Notes: generated by a model not told the origin, from the letters alone. A stretch of DNA of 64,000 nt from Acidimicrobiales bacterium (GCA_030446545.1 JAUJNB010000002.1:62001-126000); one strand, 5' to 3'. Positions 1-9,476 are shown, counted from the first letter of the stretch. Numbers and translations: made by a program.

Positions 1-11
1 GGGCCGCGCTG

Positions 12-341
12 ATGGCCACCAACCCACCCGGATGGCTGGGCCTGTGGCTGGGCGCCAACCTGGTCCACGACCTCGTCCTGGTGCCTGCGGTGCTCGCCGT
101 AGGGCTGGCCGTGCGGCGCCTCGTCCCCGCCCCCGTCCGGGCCGTGGTCCAGGCGGGCCTGTTGTGCTCGGCCGTCGTCGTGCTCTACGCCCTGCCCCTC
201 GTCCTGGGCCTGGGGTCGACTGGCGGGAACGACACCATCCTGCCCCGAGACTACGGACGGGGCCTGTTTTTCGTCCTGGCCGTGGTGGCCGTCGTCACTG
301 CGGCCGCCGCTCTGTTCGTGTCCCGCCGCCCTCGGGAGTAG
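12..341 (+). CDS. Small integral membrane protein, possibly 5'-truncated
   Basis: A 109-residue hydrophobic protein with about three membrane-spanning segments, near residues 18-38, 45-66 and 85-104, ending in a positively charged RRPRE tail. The same reading frame stays open to the left edge of the window, so the ATG at 12 may be internal and the gene may begin outside. It ends 7 bases before the convergent ArsR-type gene. No conserved catalytic motif is visible and the family is not recognised. The call rests on continuous hydrophobicity and codon bias only. Confidence 0.6.
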   Translation: MATNPPGWLGLWLGANLVHDLVLVPAVLAVGLAVRRLVPAPVRAVVQAGLLCSAVVVLYALPLVLGLGSTGGNDTILPRDYGRGLFFVLAVVAVVTAAAALFVSRRPRE

Positions 342-348
342 CCGGCGC

Positions 349-684
349 TCAACAGGGAGCGGAGGCCTCGCTGGGCTCGTCGTCGGGCAGAAGGGCGCCG
401 GCCAGGCGGCCCAACTCACGGTGCAGCGCCTTGACCTTGGACCGGTCGGCGGAGTAGCAGACGAAGGTCCCCACCTGGCGGCGGTTGACCAGTCCCGAAT
501 CGACCAGCACCGAGAGGTGGTGGGAGGCGAGGGAAGGGGACATGCCGATGGCCTCGGCCAGAAATCCCGCCGTACGGGGGCCGCGCCGCAACCAGCGCAA
601 CATCTGCAACCGGTGGGGCTCACCGAGCACGGCCAGCGTGTGGGAGATCCGCTCCACCTGTCGCCGGGAGAAGGTGCTGACCAT
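349..684 (-). CDS. ArsR-family winged-helix transcriptional regulator
   Basis: A protein of 111 residues starting at the ATG at 684, with a typical ArsR HTH: 'LAVLGEPHRLQMLRWL' for the first helices, 'LAEAIGMSPSLASHHLSVL' for the recognition helix, then the wing 'VNRRQVGTFVCYS'. The family represses promoters as a dimer, often in response to metal or another ligand. No clear CxC metal site is seen in the helix used by classical ArsR/SmtB members, so the effector is unknown. It is transcribed divergently from the ketoacyl synthase gene, and the 75 bases between them are the natural place for its operator. An upstream extension of the frame is only antisense to that gene. Confidence 0.88.
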   Translation of the reverse strand: MVSTFSRRQVERISHTLAVLGEPHRLQMLRWLRRGPRTAGFLAEAIGMSPSLASHHLSVLVDSGLVNRRQVGTFVCYSADRSKVKALHRELGRLAGALLPDDEPSEASAPC

Positions 685-759
685 GGGCCAAATCCTACGC
701 AGTCGAGGATGGCCGAGTGGTGAGCGGAGGGAAGGTGGGCCCACTACGCTGCCGCCGCC

Positions 760-1968
760 ATGGGTCCTCGGGTGGTGGCCATCACCGGCATCGGTGTCCT
801 GGCGCCCTGTGGAACCGGTATCCAGGACTTCTGGGAGGGCCTGCACACCGAGCCCGGGCCGCGGCGCCAGCCGCTGGCCATCGAGGGGTTCGACCCGGCG
901 GTGTGGTTCGGTCCCAAGGAGGTGCGACGGGTCGACCGGTTCACCCAGCTGGGTGTGGCGGCGGCGACCATGGCCCTCGACGACGCCGGCCTCGGAGCGG
1001 GCCGCGACGTCGACGGTGACGGCAACATGGCTGAGATCGACCACGATCGGGCCGGGGTGATGGTGGCCACCGGAGTGGGCGGGCTGGCCAGCTACGACGA
1101 GCAGTTGCGGGTCCTCGAGACCCGGGGGGCCAAGCGCGTCTCGCCCTTCCTCATCCCCATGCTCATGCCCAACGCGGCGGCGGCGGCGGTGTCGATGCGC
1201 CTGGGTTGGAAGGGGCCGTGTGAGACGGTCACCACGGCCTGTGCCGCCGGCACCCACGGCGTGGCCCACGGTGCCTCGTGGATCCGGTCCGGACGTTGCC
1301 AGGTGGTGTTGGCCGGGGCCAGCGAGGCTCGCCCTTCGCCCGTCGGCATGGCTGCGTTCGCCAACATGACCGCCCTGTCGCCGAGCGGGCTGTCCCGGCC
1401 CTTCGACACCGGGCGCGACGGCTTCCTCGCCTCGGAGGGCGCGGCCATGTTGGTGCTCGAGGAGCTCGACGCCGCCCGGTCCCGCGGGGCTCGCATCTAC
1501 GCCCTGGTGCTGGGCGCCGCCAGCAACGCCGACGCCCACCACCTCACGGCCCCGGCGGAAGCGGGTGAGGGGGCGTTGGCGTGCATGCGCCTGGCGCTCG
1601 ACGACGCCGCTCTCAGCGCCGACGACATCGTCCACGTCAACGCCCACGGCACGTCCACGCCCCTGAACGACGCCGCCGAGGCCGCCGCCCTCTCGGCCTT
1701 GTTCGGATCCCCGGGGCCACCGGTCACGTCCGTCAAGGGTGTCGTGGGCCACCCCTTCGGCGCCGCAGGAGCACTCGAAGCCGCCGCCGCCGCCCTCACC
1801 ATCCACCGCCGGTCGATCCCGCCCACCGCCGGCCACCGCCTGCTCGACCCGACCATGACCCTCGACGTGGTGACGGGCGGCCCCCGACCCATCGAGGCGG
1901 GCCCGGTGCTGTCGAACTCCTTCGCCTTCGGCGGCCACAACGCCTGCCTCATCCTGGGCCCGGCCTGA
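760..1968 (+). CDS. fabF: Beta-ketoacyl-ACP synthase II-type condensing enzyme (FabF-like)
   Basis: A 402-residue KAS I/II thiolase-fold enzyme. The catalytic Cys is in 'TTACAAGTHG' (about residue 161) and the two active-site His are in 'NAHGTSTPLND' (about 296) and 'GVVGHPFGAAGAL' (about 331); the C-terminal 'NSFAFGGHNA' loop is also typical. Such enzymes condense malonyl-ACP with an acyl-ACP in cytoplasmic fatty acid or polyketide synthesis. No ACP, ketoreductase or other FAS gene is adjacent, so it is an orphan synthase and its real substrate is open. Length is normal for the family. Confidence 0.93.
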   Translation: MGPRVVAITGIGVLAPCGTGIQDFWEGLHTEPGPRRQPLAIEGFDPAVWFGPKEVRRVDRFTQLGVAAATMALDDAGLGAGRDVDGDGNMAEIDHDRAGVMVATGVGGLASYDEQLRVLETRGAKRVSPFLIPMLMPNAAAAAVSMRLGWKGPCETVTTACAAGTHGVAHGASWIRSGRCQVVLAGASEARPSPVGMAAFANMTALSPSGLSRPFDTGRDGFLASEGAAMLVLEELDAARSRGARIYALVLGAASNADAHHLTAPAEAGEGALACMRLALDDAALSADDIVHVNAHGTSTPLNDAAEAAALSALFGSPGPPVTSVKGVVGHPFGAAGALEAAAAALTIHRRSIPPTAGHRLLDPTMTLDVVTGGPRPIEAGPVLSNSFAFGGHNACLILGPA

Positions 1969-2018
1969 CGGCACCAGCCGGGCAGCCGCACCGGGACGGG
2001 CGGCGCAGACAGCGCCGG

Positions 2019-2606
2019 TCAGTCGCCCCGGCGGTGGACCGACACGGCGTAGTCGTCGCCGGCCGACCAGGGGCGCCGGTCCCAGGTGGACCAGCGCTCC
2101 ACCCGCTCCAGGCCGGCGTCATGACAGCACACGTCGTAGTCGGCGAGCGAGATGCGCTCGGGCCGGAGCTGGAAGCCGGCCACCAGGACGCCCCCGGGCA
2201 CCAGGGCGGGCGCCAGGTTGGCGATCACCGAAGCCTCGGTTCCCGGATCCACGAAGATCATCACGTTGCCGGCCAGCACCACCACGTCGAAGTGGGCCGC
2301 CGGGAGCGGGACGCCAGCCAGGTCGCCCAGGCGCCAATCGAGGGTGGGGGCCTTGGTCCGGGCGGTGCCGAGCATGTCGGGGTCCACGTCGACACCGACC
2401 ACGGCCACGCCTCGGCGGGCCAGTTCGATGGCGACCCGGCCCGTGCCGCAACCGGCGTCGAGCACTTTGGCGGGCCGGAGGTCGGTGACGAAGTCGGCCT
2501 CCCCGTGCATGTCCTGTCCGGCGGCAGCCCGCTCGGCGAACCGCTGGTCGTACTCGTCCCCCCGGGTGGGCATCGCTCCGGCGTCGACCGTGGGGCCGGA
2601 GCTCAT
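2019..2606 (-). CDS. Class I SAM-dependent methyltransferase
   Basis: A 195-residue Rossmann-fold methyltransferase. The SAM-binding motif I is 'VLDAGCGTGRVAIEL', followed by the acidic end of strand 2 in 'VVGVDVDPDML'; motif IV is 'FDVVVLAGNVMIF' and post-motif 'APALVPGGVLVAGF'. These small enzymes methylate small molecules or proteins, and the substrate cannot be read from the sequence. Its ATG at 2606 overlaps the stop of a 35-codon reading frame (ATGA), so translation may be coupled to the phoD transcript upstream. Confidence 0.85.
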   Translation of the reverse strand: MSSGPTVDAGAMPTRGDEYDQRFAERAAAGQDMHGEADFVTDLRPAKVLDAGCGTGRVAIELARRGVAVVGVDVDPDMLGTARTKAPTLDWRLGDLAGVPLPAAHFDVVVLAGNVMIFVDPGTEASVIANLAPALVPGGVLVAGFQLRPERISLADYDVCCHDAGLERVERWSTWDRRPWSAGDDYAVSVHRRGD

Positions 2607-2710
2607 CGGTCGCCGACCTCGGCCCGCAGCAACCGGGCAACGTCAGCGAGCGAGTCGGCCAGCACCACCCGGTCTGCTCCGTCTGCCACCAGACAGCATG
2701 GTAATCCCAC
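2603..2710 (-). CDS. Possible 35-residue leader or remnant peptide coupled to the methyltransferase
   Basis: A short frame from a GTG at 2710 encodes about 35 residues ending 'ADVARLLRAEVGDR', and its TGA overlaps the methyltransferase ATG as ATGA. It starts 13 bases after the phoD stop on the same strand. The peptide looks like real protein rather than shadow sequence, but there is no strong ribosome site. It could be a coupling peptide or the last piece of a gene whose front has been lost. Confidence 0.35.
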   Translation of the reverse strand: MGLPCCLVADGADRVVLADSLADVARLLRAEVGDR

Positions 2711-2723
2711 CCCGGCCTGGCCC

Positions 2724-4514
2724 TCAGGTCCGCCGGCGCCGCCGGCGCAGGGCCAGGAGGCCACCCCCGGCCGCCAGGGCCGCCGCACCGAGGACGGGCA
2801 ACCGCGGGGAGAAGGCGGCGATTCCACCGGGCTGGTCACCGGGCGTCCCGGACAGGGGCGGCGGGCCGGGCAGGGGAGCGGGAGGCAGGCGGGGCCGCAA
2901 CGACTCCGCCGCCGGACGGAGGCGGGGGTCGCCGGCGACGACCTCCCACGACGCGGCGTGGTGCTCACCGGCCTGGGCATCGTCGACGGCCTCGACATGC
3001 CACCAGTCGGCCTGCACCCGCTCGGGGTGGACCCCGATCTCCAGGTAGCCGTGATGCTGGATGTCGGCCCAGCGCAGGTGGGGGAGCTGGTCCTCCGCGA
3101 GGGCGGTCAGGCCCCGGGACAGGAGTTGCGAATCGGGGCCCACGATCTGGGCGAAGGTGGCGCTGGTCACGCTGGGCGCCACCAGCTCCACCGCCACCGA
3201 GGGGGCACCGGTCTCGGCCCGGGCCGGCACGTCGAAGGCCCACGAGGAGTGGATGTCGCCGGTCAGCACCACGACGGGCCCCACGGCGTCCTCGTCGATG
3301 ACCTCCAGGAGGCGTCGGCGGGCGGCGGGGTAGCCGTCCCACTGGTCGGGGTTCATGACGCTGCCGGCCACCACCAGCCCGAGGGGATCGGCCAGGCGGG
3401 CCAGGGCCGGGGGCAGGGCGAAGCGCAGCGGGGACAGCAGCACCTGGTTGGCCACGATCCGCCACGCCCCCGGTGCCTGGCGTAGTCGATCGCTCAGCCA
3501 CTCCTCCTGGGCGGTCGACATGATGCGCCGTTGCGGATCGTCCAGGGCGGCCGCGGGGTCCTCGAGGTAGGCGCCGACCTGGCGGTCCCGCCCGTCGTGG
3601 CGGGTGTCGAGCAGCACCAGCTCGCCGTTGGCCCCGAGGGGCAGTGCCCGCCAGATCCGCTCGGAGGCCGAGGGATCAGGGCGACGGAGGGGCACCCATT
3701 CGAGGAAGGCCTGCAGGGCGGCGGCCCGGCGCTCGGCCCAGGGTCCCTGGGTCCTCGGGTCGTGGCCCGACGCCCCGTCCTTCCAGGCGTTGCCGGCCAC
3801 CTCGTGGTCGTCCCAGATGGCGGCGAGGGCGACACCCTGGCACAGCGCCTGGAGGTCGGGGTCTCGGCGATACTGGGCGTAGCGCCTCCGGTAGTCGGCC
3901 AGCGTCACCGGCTGGGTGCGGGGCTCGTGCCGGCGCACGGGAGTGCCGGCGTTGGTCTCGTAGATGATGTCACCCAGGTGCACCACGAGGTCGAGGTCCC
4001 GTCGGGCCAGGTGGCGGTAGGCGGTGAAGTACCCGTTCACCAACGAGGCGCACGAGACGACCCCGAGGCGGAGCTCCCGGCCATCCTCGGGGCCGGCGGC
4101 GGTGCGGGTGCGACCCGTGGGCGAGCGCTGCCCGAGAGCCTCGAAGCCGTACCACCAGGTGGAGGCCGGCTCCAGGCCGTCCACGTCGACGTGGACGGTC
4201 CAGTCCCCATCGGCGCTGGCCCGGGCCTGGCCACCGGCCACCACCTGGCGGAGCTCGGGATCCGACGCCACGGTCCAGCGCACGTCCACGTCACCGCCTT
4301 CGTCGGCGCCCGATATCCGCGTCCACAGCACCACCGCGTCGGTGGTGGGATCGGCGCTGGCCACCCCGTGGAGGAAGGCGGTGCCGTCGTCGCTCACCGG
4401 GGCGGAGAGAGCCGGACGGGGCGCGAGGAGCAGGCCGGCCAGGGCGGCCGGCAGTCCCCGCAGCACGTCCCGCCGCAGCAGGTCTCGGCGGAGCAGGTCG
4501 GAAGTCAGCGACAC
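2724..4514 (-). CDS. phoD: PhoD-family alkaline phosphatase/phosphodiesterase
   Basis: A 596-residue exported PhoD-type enzyme. The N-terminus has paired arginines (LLRRDLLRRDVLRG) before a hydrophobic stretch and 'ALSA', consistent with Tat export. Family motifs follow in order: the N-domain 'GVASADPTTDAVVLWTR', then 'VVSCASLVNGYF', 'VVHLGDIIYE', 'AIWDDHEVAGN' and 'VVLTGDIHSSWAF', which carry the Asp, His and Asn metal ligands of the Ca/Fe centre. The enzyme releases phosphate from phosphomonoesters and diesters outside the membrane. Unusually, the C-terminus ends in a hydrophobic segment plus RRRRRRT, which may anchor it to the membrane. It lies 36 bases downstream of the flavoenzyme gene. 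Confidence 0.92.
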   Translation of the reverse strand: MSLTSDLLRRDLLRRDVLRGLPAALAGLLLAPRPALSAPVSDDGTAFLHGVASADPTTDAVVLWTRISGADEGGDVDVRWTVASDPELRQVVAGGQARASADGDWTVHVDVDGLEPASTWWYGFEALGQRSPTGRTRTAAGPEDGRELRLGVVSCASLVNGYFTAYRHLARRDLDLVVHLGDIIYETNAGTPVRRHEPRTQPVTLADYRRRYAQYRRDPDLQALCQGVALAAIWDDHEVAGNAWKDGASGHDPRTQGPWAERRAAALQAFLEWVPLRRPDPSASERIWRALPLGANGELVLLDTRHDGRDRQVGAYLEDPAAALDDPQRRIMSTAQEEWLSDRLRQAPGAWRIVANQVLLSPLRFALPPALARLADPLGLVVAGSVMNPDQWDGYPAARRRLLEVIDEDAVGPVVVLTGDIHSSWAFDVPARAETGAPSVAVELVAPSVTSATFAQIVGPDSQLLSRGLTALAEDQLPHLRWADIQHHGYLEIGVHPERVQADWWHVEAVDDAQAGEHHAASWEVVAGDPRLRPAAESLRPRLPPAPLPGPPPLSGTPGDQPGGIAAFSPRLPVLGAAALAAGGGLLALRRRRRRT

Positions 4515-4550
4515 CCGGCCATGATGGTCGGGGAGGGCGTACCAGGCCGG

Positions 4551-5840
4551 TCAGGAGCCGGATCCACCGGCGTGGGAGGTCGGTCCGGAGTCGGCCGGCC
4601 CCGGGAGGAAGGCACCGTCGCCCACGAGGGAGTGTTCCCGCCACCGTGTCGGTGTGGCCAGGATGGCCCGGGGATAGTCCTCGAACAGCCACCGGGCGAA
4701 GTGGCGGCGCGACCAGGCGCTGGCTCCGGCCACCCGCAGCCCCACGCGCACCCCCTTGCGATGGCGGAGGGCGACGGCCATGGCGCGTGACACGGCCATG
4801 TCGGCCAACAGCTCCCGCTGCACCGATCTCCGGTAGTGCTCGGCGGCGACGCCCGGGTCGAACGGGCCGGCCCCGGTGACGGCCCTGGCCGCCAGGGAGC
4901 CGGTGAGGAGGGCCTGGGCGATCCCTTCACCGGTGAGGGGGTCGCAGGCGGCGGCGGCGTCGCCGACGAAGAGGGCCCGACCACCTCCGGCGACGAGGGG
5001 GACGTCGTGCAGGCGGGAGGGAATGGGCCAGGCCCGGTGAGGGGCCTCGGGCGCGGCCTCGGGCCCGAGCACGGCCCGGACGTGGGGTCGGGCCAACAAC
5101 TCGGGCCACAGCGCCTTCATGGCCCGGGTGGGCAGCCGTCCCCGCTCGATGCCGAAGCCCACGTTGGCCCGCCCGCCCGGGAGGGGGAACGACCAGAGGT
5201 AACCGGGCAGGAGGTCGCCCTCGAACCACACGTGCAGGGCCCCGGTGGCGGCGGGACCCACCCCCCGGAAGTACTGGCGGAAGGCGTGCCACTCGCCCAG
5301 TCGTCCGGGCCGGCCACGAGGGTCGGGTCGGGTTTGGCGGGTGGCGCCCAGGTACTTGCGCAGGGGTGACCACATCCCGTCGGCCCCGATGGCGTAGCGC
5401 GCCGCCACCGGTCCCACCCCCCCGATCTCGAGGGTGATGCGGTCGGCACCCGCCTGGGCCCCGGTGCAAGGGTGTCCGTCGGCCACCTCGACCCCGGCCG
5501 AGCGGGCCAGGTCGACCAGGGCGGCGTCGAGCTCCAGACGGGTGACCACGGCGGCGAACGCCCCCCGTCCGCGGGGCAGGGGAAGGCTCAGCTGGTGGCC
5601 GGCGGGACCGTGGAGGACCACGTCGTCCACCGGTTGCCACGAGGGCAGGGAGAAGGGCTCGAGCCCCAGGGCCTCGAGTTGCCGCAGGGCGCCGGCGGTG
5701 AGCCCGTCGCCACAGCACTTGTCCCGGGGGAAGCGGGCCTTGTCGACCAGCAGCACCCGGCGGCCGGCCCGGGCCAGCTCCACGCTGGCTGCCACTCCGG
5801 CTGGTCCGGCGCCGACCACGACCACGTCGGCGCTGGGCAC
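4551..5840 (-). CDS. FAD-dependent geranylgeranyl reductase-family oxidoreductase
   Basis: A 429-residue flavoprotein. The N-terminal FAD-binding motif is 'VVVVGAGPAGVAASVELARA', followed by 'DKARFPRDKCCGDGLT', the hallmark segment of the geranylgeranyl reductase and menaquinone/isoprenoid saturase family; 'ALFVGDAAAACDPLTGEGI' is the second FAD contact. Members reduce isoprenoid double bonds in menaquinone side chains or lipids at the membrane. It lies in a leftward run with the VanW gene 51 bases upstream and phoD 36 bases downstream. The precise substrate is not evident. Confidence 0.88.
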   Translation of the reverse strand: MPSADVVVVGAGPAGVAASVELARAGRRVLLVDKARFPRDKCCGDGLTAGALRQLEALGLEPFSLPSWQPVDDVVLHGPAGHQLSLPLPRGRGAFAAVVTRLELDAALVDLARSAGVEVADGHPCTGAQAGADRITLEIGGVGPVAARYAIGADGMWSPLRKYLGATRQTRPDPRGRPGRLGEWHAFRQYFRGVGPAATGALHVWFEGDLLPGYLWSFPLPGGRANVGFGIERGRLPTRAMKALWPELLARPHVRAVLGPEAAPEAPHRAWPIPSRLHDVPLVAGGGRALFVGDAAAACDPLTGEGIAQALLTGSLAARAVTGAGPFDPGVAAEHYRRSVQRELLADMAVSRAMAVALRHRKGVRVGLRVAGASAWSRRHFARWLFEDYPRAILATPTRWREHSLVGDGAFLPGPADSGPTSHAGGSGS

Positions 5841-5891
5841 AGGTGGGGATCCTACGGTGAGCCCCTCGTCACCACGCCGCCGAGACCGGTC

Positions 5892-7529
5892 TCAGCAGTC
5901 GACGCCCTCACCGGGGCGATAGGTGGCAAAGACGGTGTCGACGTCGGTGCGACCGTCGACGTAGGTGCGGGTCCGTTGGGTGGTCACGCGCGTGCAGTTG
6001 CCGGCCTGGCTCTTGGTCTGGCCCGTCTGCTCACCGGTGGCATAGGGGGTCGAGTAGAGGGTCACGGTGATGCTCGATTCGGTGGACGTGGGCCAGATGA
6101 GGACGCCGTGGGGAGTGGAGTTCTCGATGACGAGGTCGGGCTTGGGGAACGACAAGGTGGCTTCCCGCCCGTAGGGGTAGCGGGAGATGTAGAGGGAGTG
6201 GCTCTGGTACTCGGGGATCTCCAGCCCGGCGAAGAAGGCGGCGTTGAACAAGGTGGTGGCGTACTGCGACACCCCGCCCCCGATGGCTTCCTCCAGGACG
6301 CCGTTGTTGATGAAGCCGCCGGGGGTGAAGCCCTTGGCCCGGGTGCGCGGGCCCACGAACCCGTTGACCGAGAACCGCTCTCCCGGCTCGATGACCTGGC
6401 CCTGGGTCAGGTCACCCATCAGGCGGATGTTGGTGACCCGCGACTGGCCGGCCGGGAAGTTGGTGGTGAAGCTGGCGATGGGCTGGTTGATGCCGAGAGC
6501 CTCAGCCTCGGCCAGGGTGCGTTCGGGCTCGACGACCTTCAGCGGTAGCTCGACCGGCCCTCCGGTGCCAGCGGCCAGGGCGTCGATCACCAGCTGCCCG
6601 GCTTCGTCCTCACAGCAGGCGGTGCCCGTCCTGCCGGCCACGGCCACGACGATGTCCCCCTCGACCCGGAAGCCGGCGTCGACGGGTCGCTGACCGGCGT
6701 CGGTGAGCAGGTCACCGAGGTCGGCGAAGGCGGTGGCCTCGTCGAAGTCGAGCTCGAGCCCCTCGGCCGTGGGGACGGAGCTCAGCCACGTCCGCAGGGT
6801 CTCCGGGGGCACCTCGGCCCCCGTGCCCCCGGACTCCACCGCCAGGCCGGCATCGGTCAGGTCGCGGGCCTCGGCGGCCAGGGCCTCGGCGTCCTCGGCG
6901 CTGAACCGTGGGGGGATGGCACCCGGCTCGGCTCGGACCACGATGGGCAGCGCACCGTTGCGGGCCGCGGCGGGGATGGCCGCGGCCACCTCGGCCGGGA
7001 CCAGGCCGCGGCCCTGGGCGCCCGGCACCACGGTGATCTGCCCGTCGGCGCCGCTGATGGCCGGTTCCACCGGGGCCTGGCGCCCGGTGGGGTCATTTTC
7101 GGCCAGGACCGTGCGGACCAGGGTCGGGTCGACGGCGACGACCACCTCGGCGTCGTAGGGCGAGACGAACGAGGCCAGCCAGGCGAAGGGCCGGACCAGG
7201 ATCGAACCACCCCGGCCCACCTCGAGGGCGGACTCGACGGTGGCGTCCTGGTCGAGGACGAGACCGACCTGTTCGCCATCGAGGTCGACGTCGCCGGCCG
7301 ACGTCTCCACCCGCACCGTGGCGTCGGGGTAACGGTCGGCCACGCCGACGACGACGGGGGCGAGCTCGGCCCGCTCCAGTCCCCCGATGGCCCGTCCGGA
7401 CAGCTCCACGTTGCGGACGACCTGGTCGCCGCCGCGTTGGGTGTCGACGGCCCAAGCGGCCACCAGCAGGATCAGCAGCACCATGGGCACGCCGAGGACA
7501 AGGAGCAGGACACGGGTTCGGGTCGCCAT
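5892..7529 (-). CDS. VanW-domain cell-envelope protein with PG-binding-4-type repeats
   Basis: A 545-residue protein with an N-terminal signal-anchor helix (about residues 7-27). Two extracytoplasmic repeat domains resembling the putative peptidoglycan-binding module of YoaR/VanW proteins follow, then the VanW domain at about 330-480, recognised from 'SRVTNIRLMGDL', 'GERFSVNGFVG' and 'GGGVSQYATTLFNAAFFAG'. Function of the family is not settled; it is associated with cell-wall binding and glycopeptide-resistance loci. The protein is predicted to face outward from the membrane. It lies 57 bases after the subtilase gene on the same strand. Confidence 0.9.
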   Translation of the reverse strand: MATRTRVLLLVLGVPMVLLILLVAAWAVDTQRGGDQVVRNVELSGRAIGGLERAELAPVVVGVADRYPDATVRVETSAGDVDLDGEQVGLVLDQDATVESALEVGRGGSILVRPFAWLASFVSPYDAEVVVAVDPTLVRTVLAENDPTGRQAPVEPAISGADGQITVVPGAQGRGLVPAEVAAAIPAAARNGALPIVVRAEPGAIPPRFSAEDAEALAAEARDLTDAGLAVESGGTGAEVPPETLRTWLSSVPTAEGLELDFDEATAFADLGDLLTDAGQRPVDAGFRVEGDIVVAVAGRTGTACCEDEAGQLVIDALAAGTGGPVELPLKVVEPERTLAEAEALGINQPIASFTTNFPAGQSRVTNIRLMGDLTQGQVIEPGERFSVNGFVGPRTRAKGFTPGGFINNGVLEEAIGGGVSQYATTLFNAAFFAGLEIPEYQSHSLYISRYPYGREATLSFPKPDLVIENSTPHGVLIWPTSTESSITVTLYSTPYATGEQTGQTKSQAGNCTRVTTQRTRTYVDGRTDVDTVFATYRPGEGVDC

Positions 7530-7586
7530 CGAGGCCCTAGGTTGGCAGATCGCGAGCGGTGGCTGGCGTCATCGCGCCATCGCCGG

Positions 7587-9476
7587 CTAGTTGTCCACCC
7601 TGACCTCGACCGGAGCGGACGTGGTCGTGTTCCCGTCGGTGTCGGTGACGGTCACGGTGACGGTGTAGGTCCCGTCATCGAGGCCGGCCGTCTCCCACCT
7701 GCCCTTGAAGTTGTCCCGGCGGGGCCGGTACTCCATGGCCGTCCCCGGCCCTGCGCCGTCGATCAGGTACCGCAGGGCGAGGTCGTCGGTCGGATCCTCG
7801 GCGTCGTCGGCCTTGGCCAGGATGGTTACCAGCCCTAGGAGCCGGTCGCCCTGGTCGGGCTTGGTGATGACCACCGTGGGGGTGCCGCCGCCCCCACCGG
7901 GCTCGTCCCCGGCGATGGTGAAGCTGACCGCGTCGCTGCCTTGGCCCGAGCTGCGGTCGGTCGCCCGCACCGAGAGCTGGTGGTCACCGGCGGTGAGCCC
8001 GTCGGCGTCGAAGGTGGCCTCGAACCGGTCGGTGCCGACGGCGTTGCTCATGAGCGCCCAGGCCCCGTCGTCGATGCGGTACTGGACGTCGAGCTCTTGG
8101 GGGTCGTCCTCCTCGTCGGTGACCAGGGCGACGACGGACACCGTCCCGGCCAGGGTGGTGCCGCCGGCCGGGGAGGTGATCTCCACGGTCGGGTCGTTGC
8201 CGGGGATGGGGGCCTCGTCCTCACCGGCGGCTCGCCGGGCGTTGACCAAGGGCTCGGGAGTGGAATCGCCGTCACCGCTCCAGCGCCCGGTGCCGGAACA
8301 GCTCCGGTCACTGCCGGCCACCGAGCCGTCGGGGCATTCGCCGGTGCTCTGCAGTCGGGCCAGCACGTTCCCGGCCGAGGTGCCGTCGGCCAGGGCCAGG
8401 GCCACGGCGCCGGCGACGTGAGGGGTGGCCATGCTGGTCCCGCTCAGGGTCTTCGTGCCGCCACCTCGTGCCGTGGAGAGGATGTTCACTCCGGGGGCGA
8501 TGAGGTCGACGGCGGAGCCGTAGTTGCTGAAGGAAGCGAAACGGTCATCGCCGGGGAGGCCGTCGTCGTCGTCGAGGGCGGACACCGTGATGACATCGTC
8601 GCCGTAGTTGGCCGGCGCCCTCTTGCTGGCGTTGGTGTCGTTGTTGCCGGCCGCCACGACGTAGACGATGCCGGCGTCGGTCGACTTGCAGATGGCCTCC
8701 CTGAGGCTGCCGTCGTCGCAGTGGCCCGGGTCGTCGTCGGCGCCCAGGCTCATGTTGGCCACGTCGATGGAGCCGGCGCGGGCGGTGATGTGGTCGATCC
8801 CGCAGATGAGGGCGCCGTAGCTGCCACTCCCGGACGAGCCCAGGACCTTGACCGGGACGAGCCCGACGTCAGGCGCCACGCCGACCACGCCGGTGGTGTT
8901 GGCCGCGGCCGCCACCGTGCCGGCCACGTGGGTTCCGTGGCCGTTGTCGTCATCGGGCGAGTTGCCGCTAGTGATGCAGTTCTTGCCGAGCCCGCTGGCG
9001 ATGTTGCCCATCAGGTCCGGGTGGTCGAGGTCGATGCCCGTGTCGAGGACGGCCACGCTGACGCCGTCTCCGGTCTTCCCGGCAGCGCGGGCGGCGCCAG
9101 CCTGGACCCGCCGGATGCCCGTCGGTTCCGTCTGGGCATCCACCTCCACCACCAGGTTGGGGGACACCTTGCGGACGCGCGGGTGTCGAGCCAACCGCTC
9201 GGCTGCCACCTGAGAGCCCCGGAACACGAAGCCCTGGAAGACCCGCTCGAAACGCTGGCCCGCCTCACCGCCGCTGGCCCGGGCCAGGGCGGCGGCCTCG
9301 GCGCTGTCGGCGAAGGGCTGGAGGGCCACGATCCACTCGTCGGGGATCCGTTCGGCCCCGGCCGGGGGAGCCTCGAACTTGTCACCCTCCGCCGGTCCCG
9401 GGGCGCCCTCCGCCGACGTGGACGACAGCCCGGCGACAAGCGCCAGGATGGTGGCGGCAGCCAAGAAACGACGCAC
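7587..9476 (-). CDS. Secreted subtilisin-like serine protease (S8), Ig-like C-terminal domains
   Basis: Start is the GTG at 9476 because AGGAGG sits 8 bases upstream and a Sec signal peptide follows at once (VRRFLAAATILALVAGL, cleavage near AEGA). An I9-type inhibitory propeptide spans about 40-125. The S8 triad is Asp145 in 'VAVLDTGIDLDHPD', His180 in 'GHGTHVAGT' and Ser348 in 'SGTSMATPHVAGA'. After about 430 come two Ig/bacterial cadherin-like beta domains ('PTVEITSPAGGTTLAGTV' and 'PTVVITKPDQGDRLLG'). It is an extracellular protease of 629 residues. The 187-base gap to the upstream kinase gene gives room for its own promoter. Confidence 0.93.
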   Translation of the reverse strand: MRRFLAAATILALVAGLSSTSAEGAPGPAEGDKFEAPPAGAERIPDEWIVALQPFADSAEAAALARASGGEAGQRFERVFQGFVFRGSQVAAERLARHPRVRKVSPNLVVEVDAQTEPTGIRRVQAGAARAAGKTGDGVSVAVLDTGIDLDHPDLMGNIASGLGKNCITSGNSPDDDNGHGTHVAGTVAAAANTTGVVGVAPDVGLVPVKVLGSSGSGSYGALICGIDHITARAGSIDVANMSLGADDDPGHCDDGSLREAICKSTDAGIVYVVAAGNNDTNASKRAPANYGDDVITVSALDDDDGLPGDDRFASFSNYGSAVDLIAPGVNILSTARGGGTKTLSGTSMATPHVAGAVALALADGTSAGNVLARLQSTGECPDGSVAGSDRSCSGTGRWSGDGDSTPEPLVNARRAAGEDEAPIPGNDPTVEITSPAGGTTLAGTVSVVALVTDEEDDPQELDVQYRIDDGAWALMSNAVGTDRFEATFDADGLTAGDHQLSVRATDRSSGQGSDAVSFTIAGDEPGGGGGTPTVVITKPDQGDRLLGLVTILAKADDAEDPTDDLALRYLIDGAGPGTAMEYRPRRDNFKGRWETAGLDDGTYTVTVTVTDTDGNTTTSAPVEVRVDN

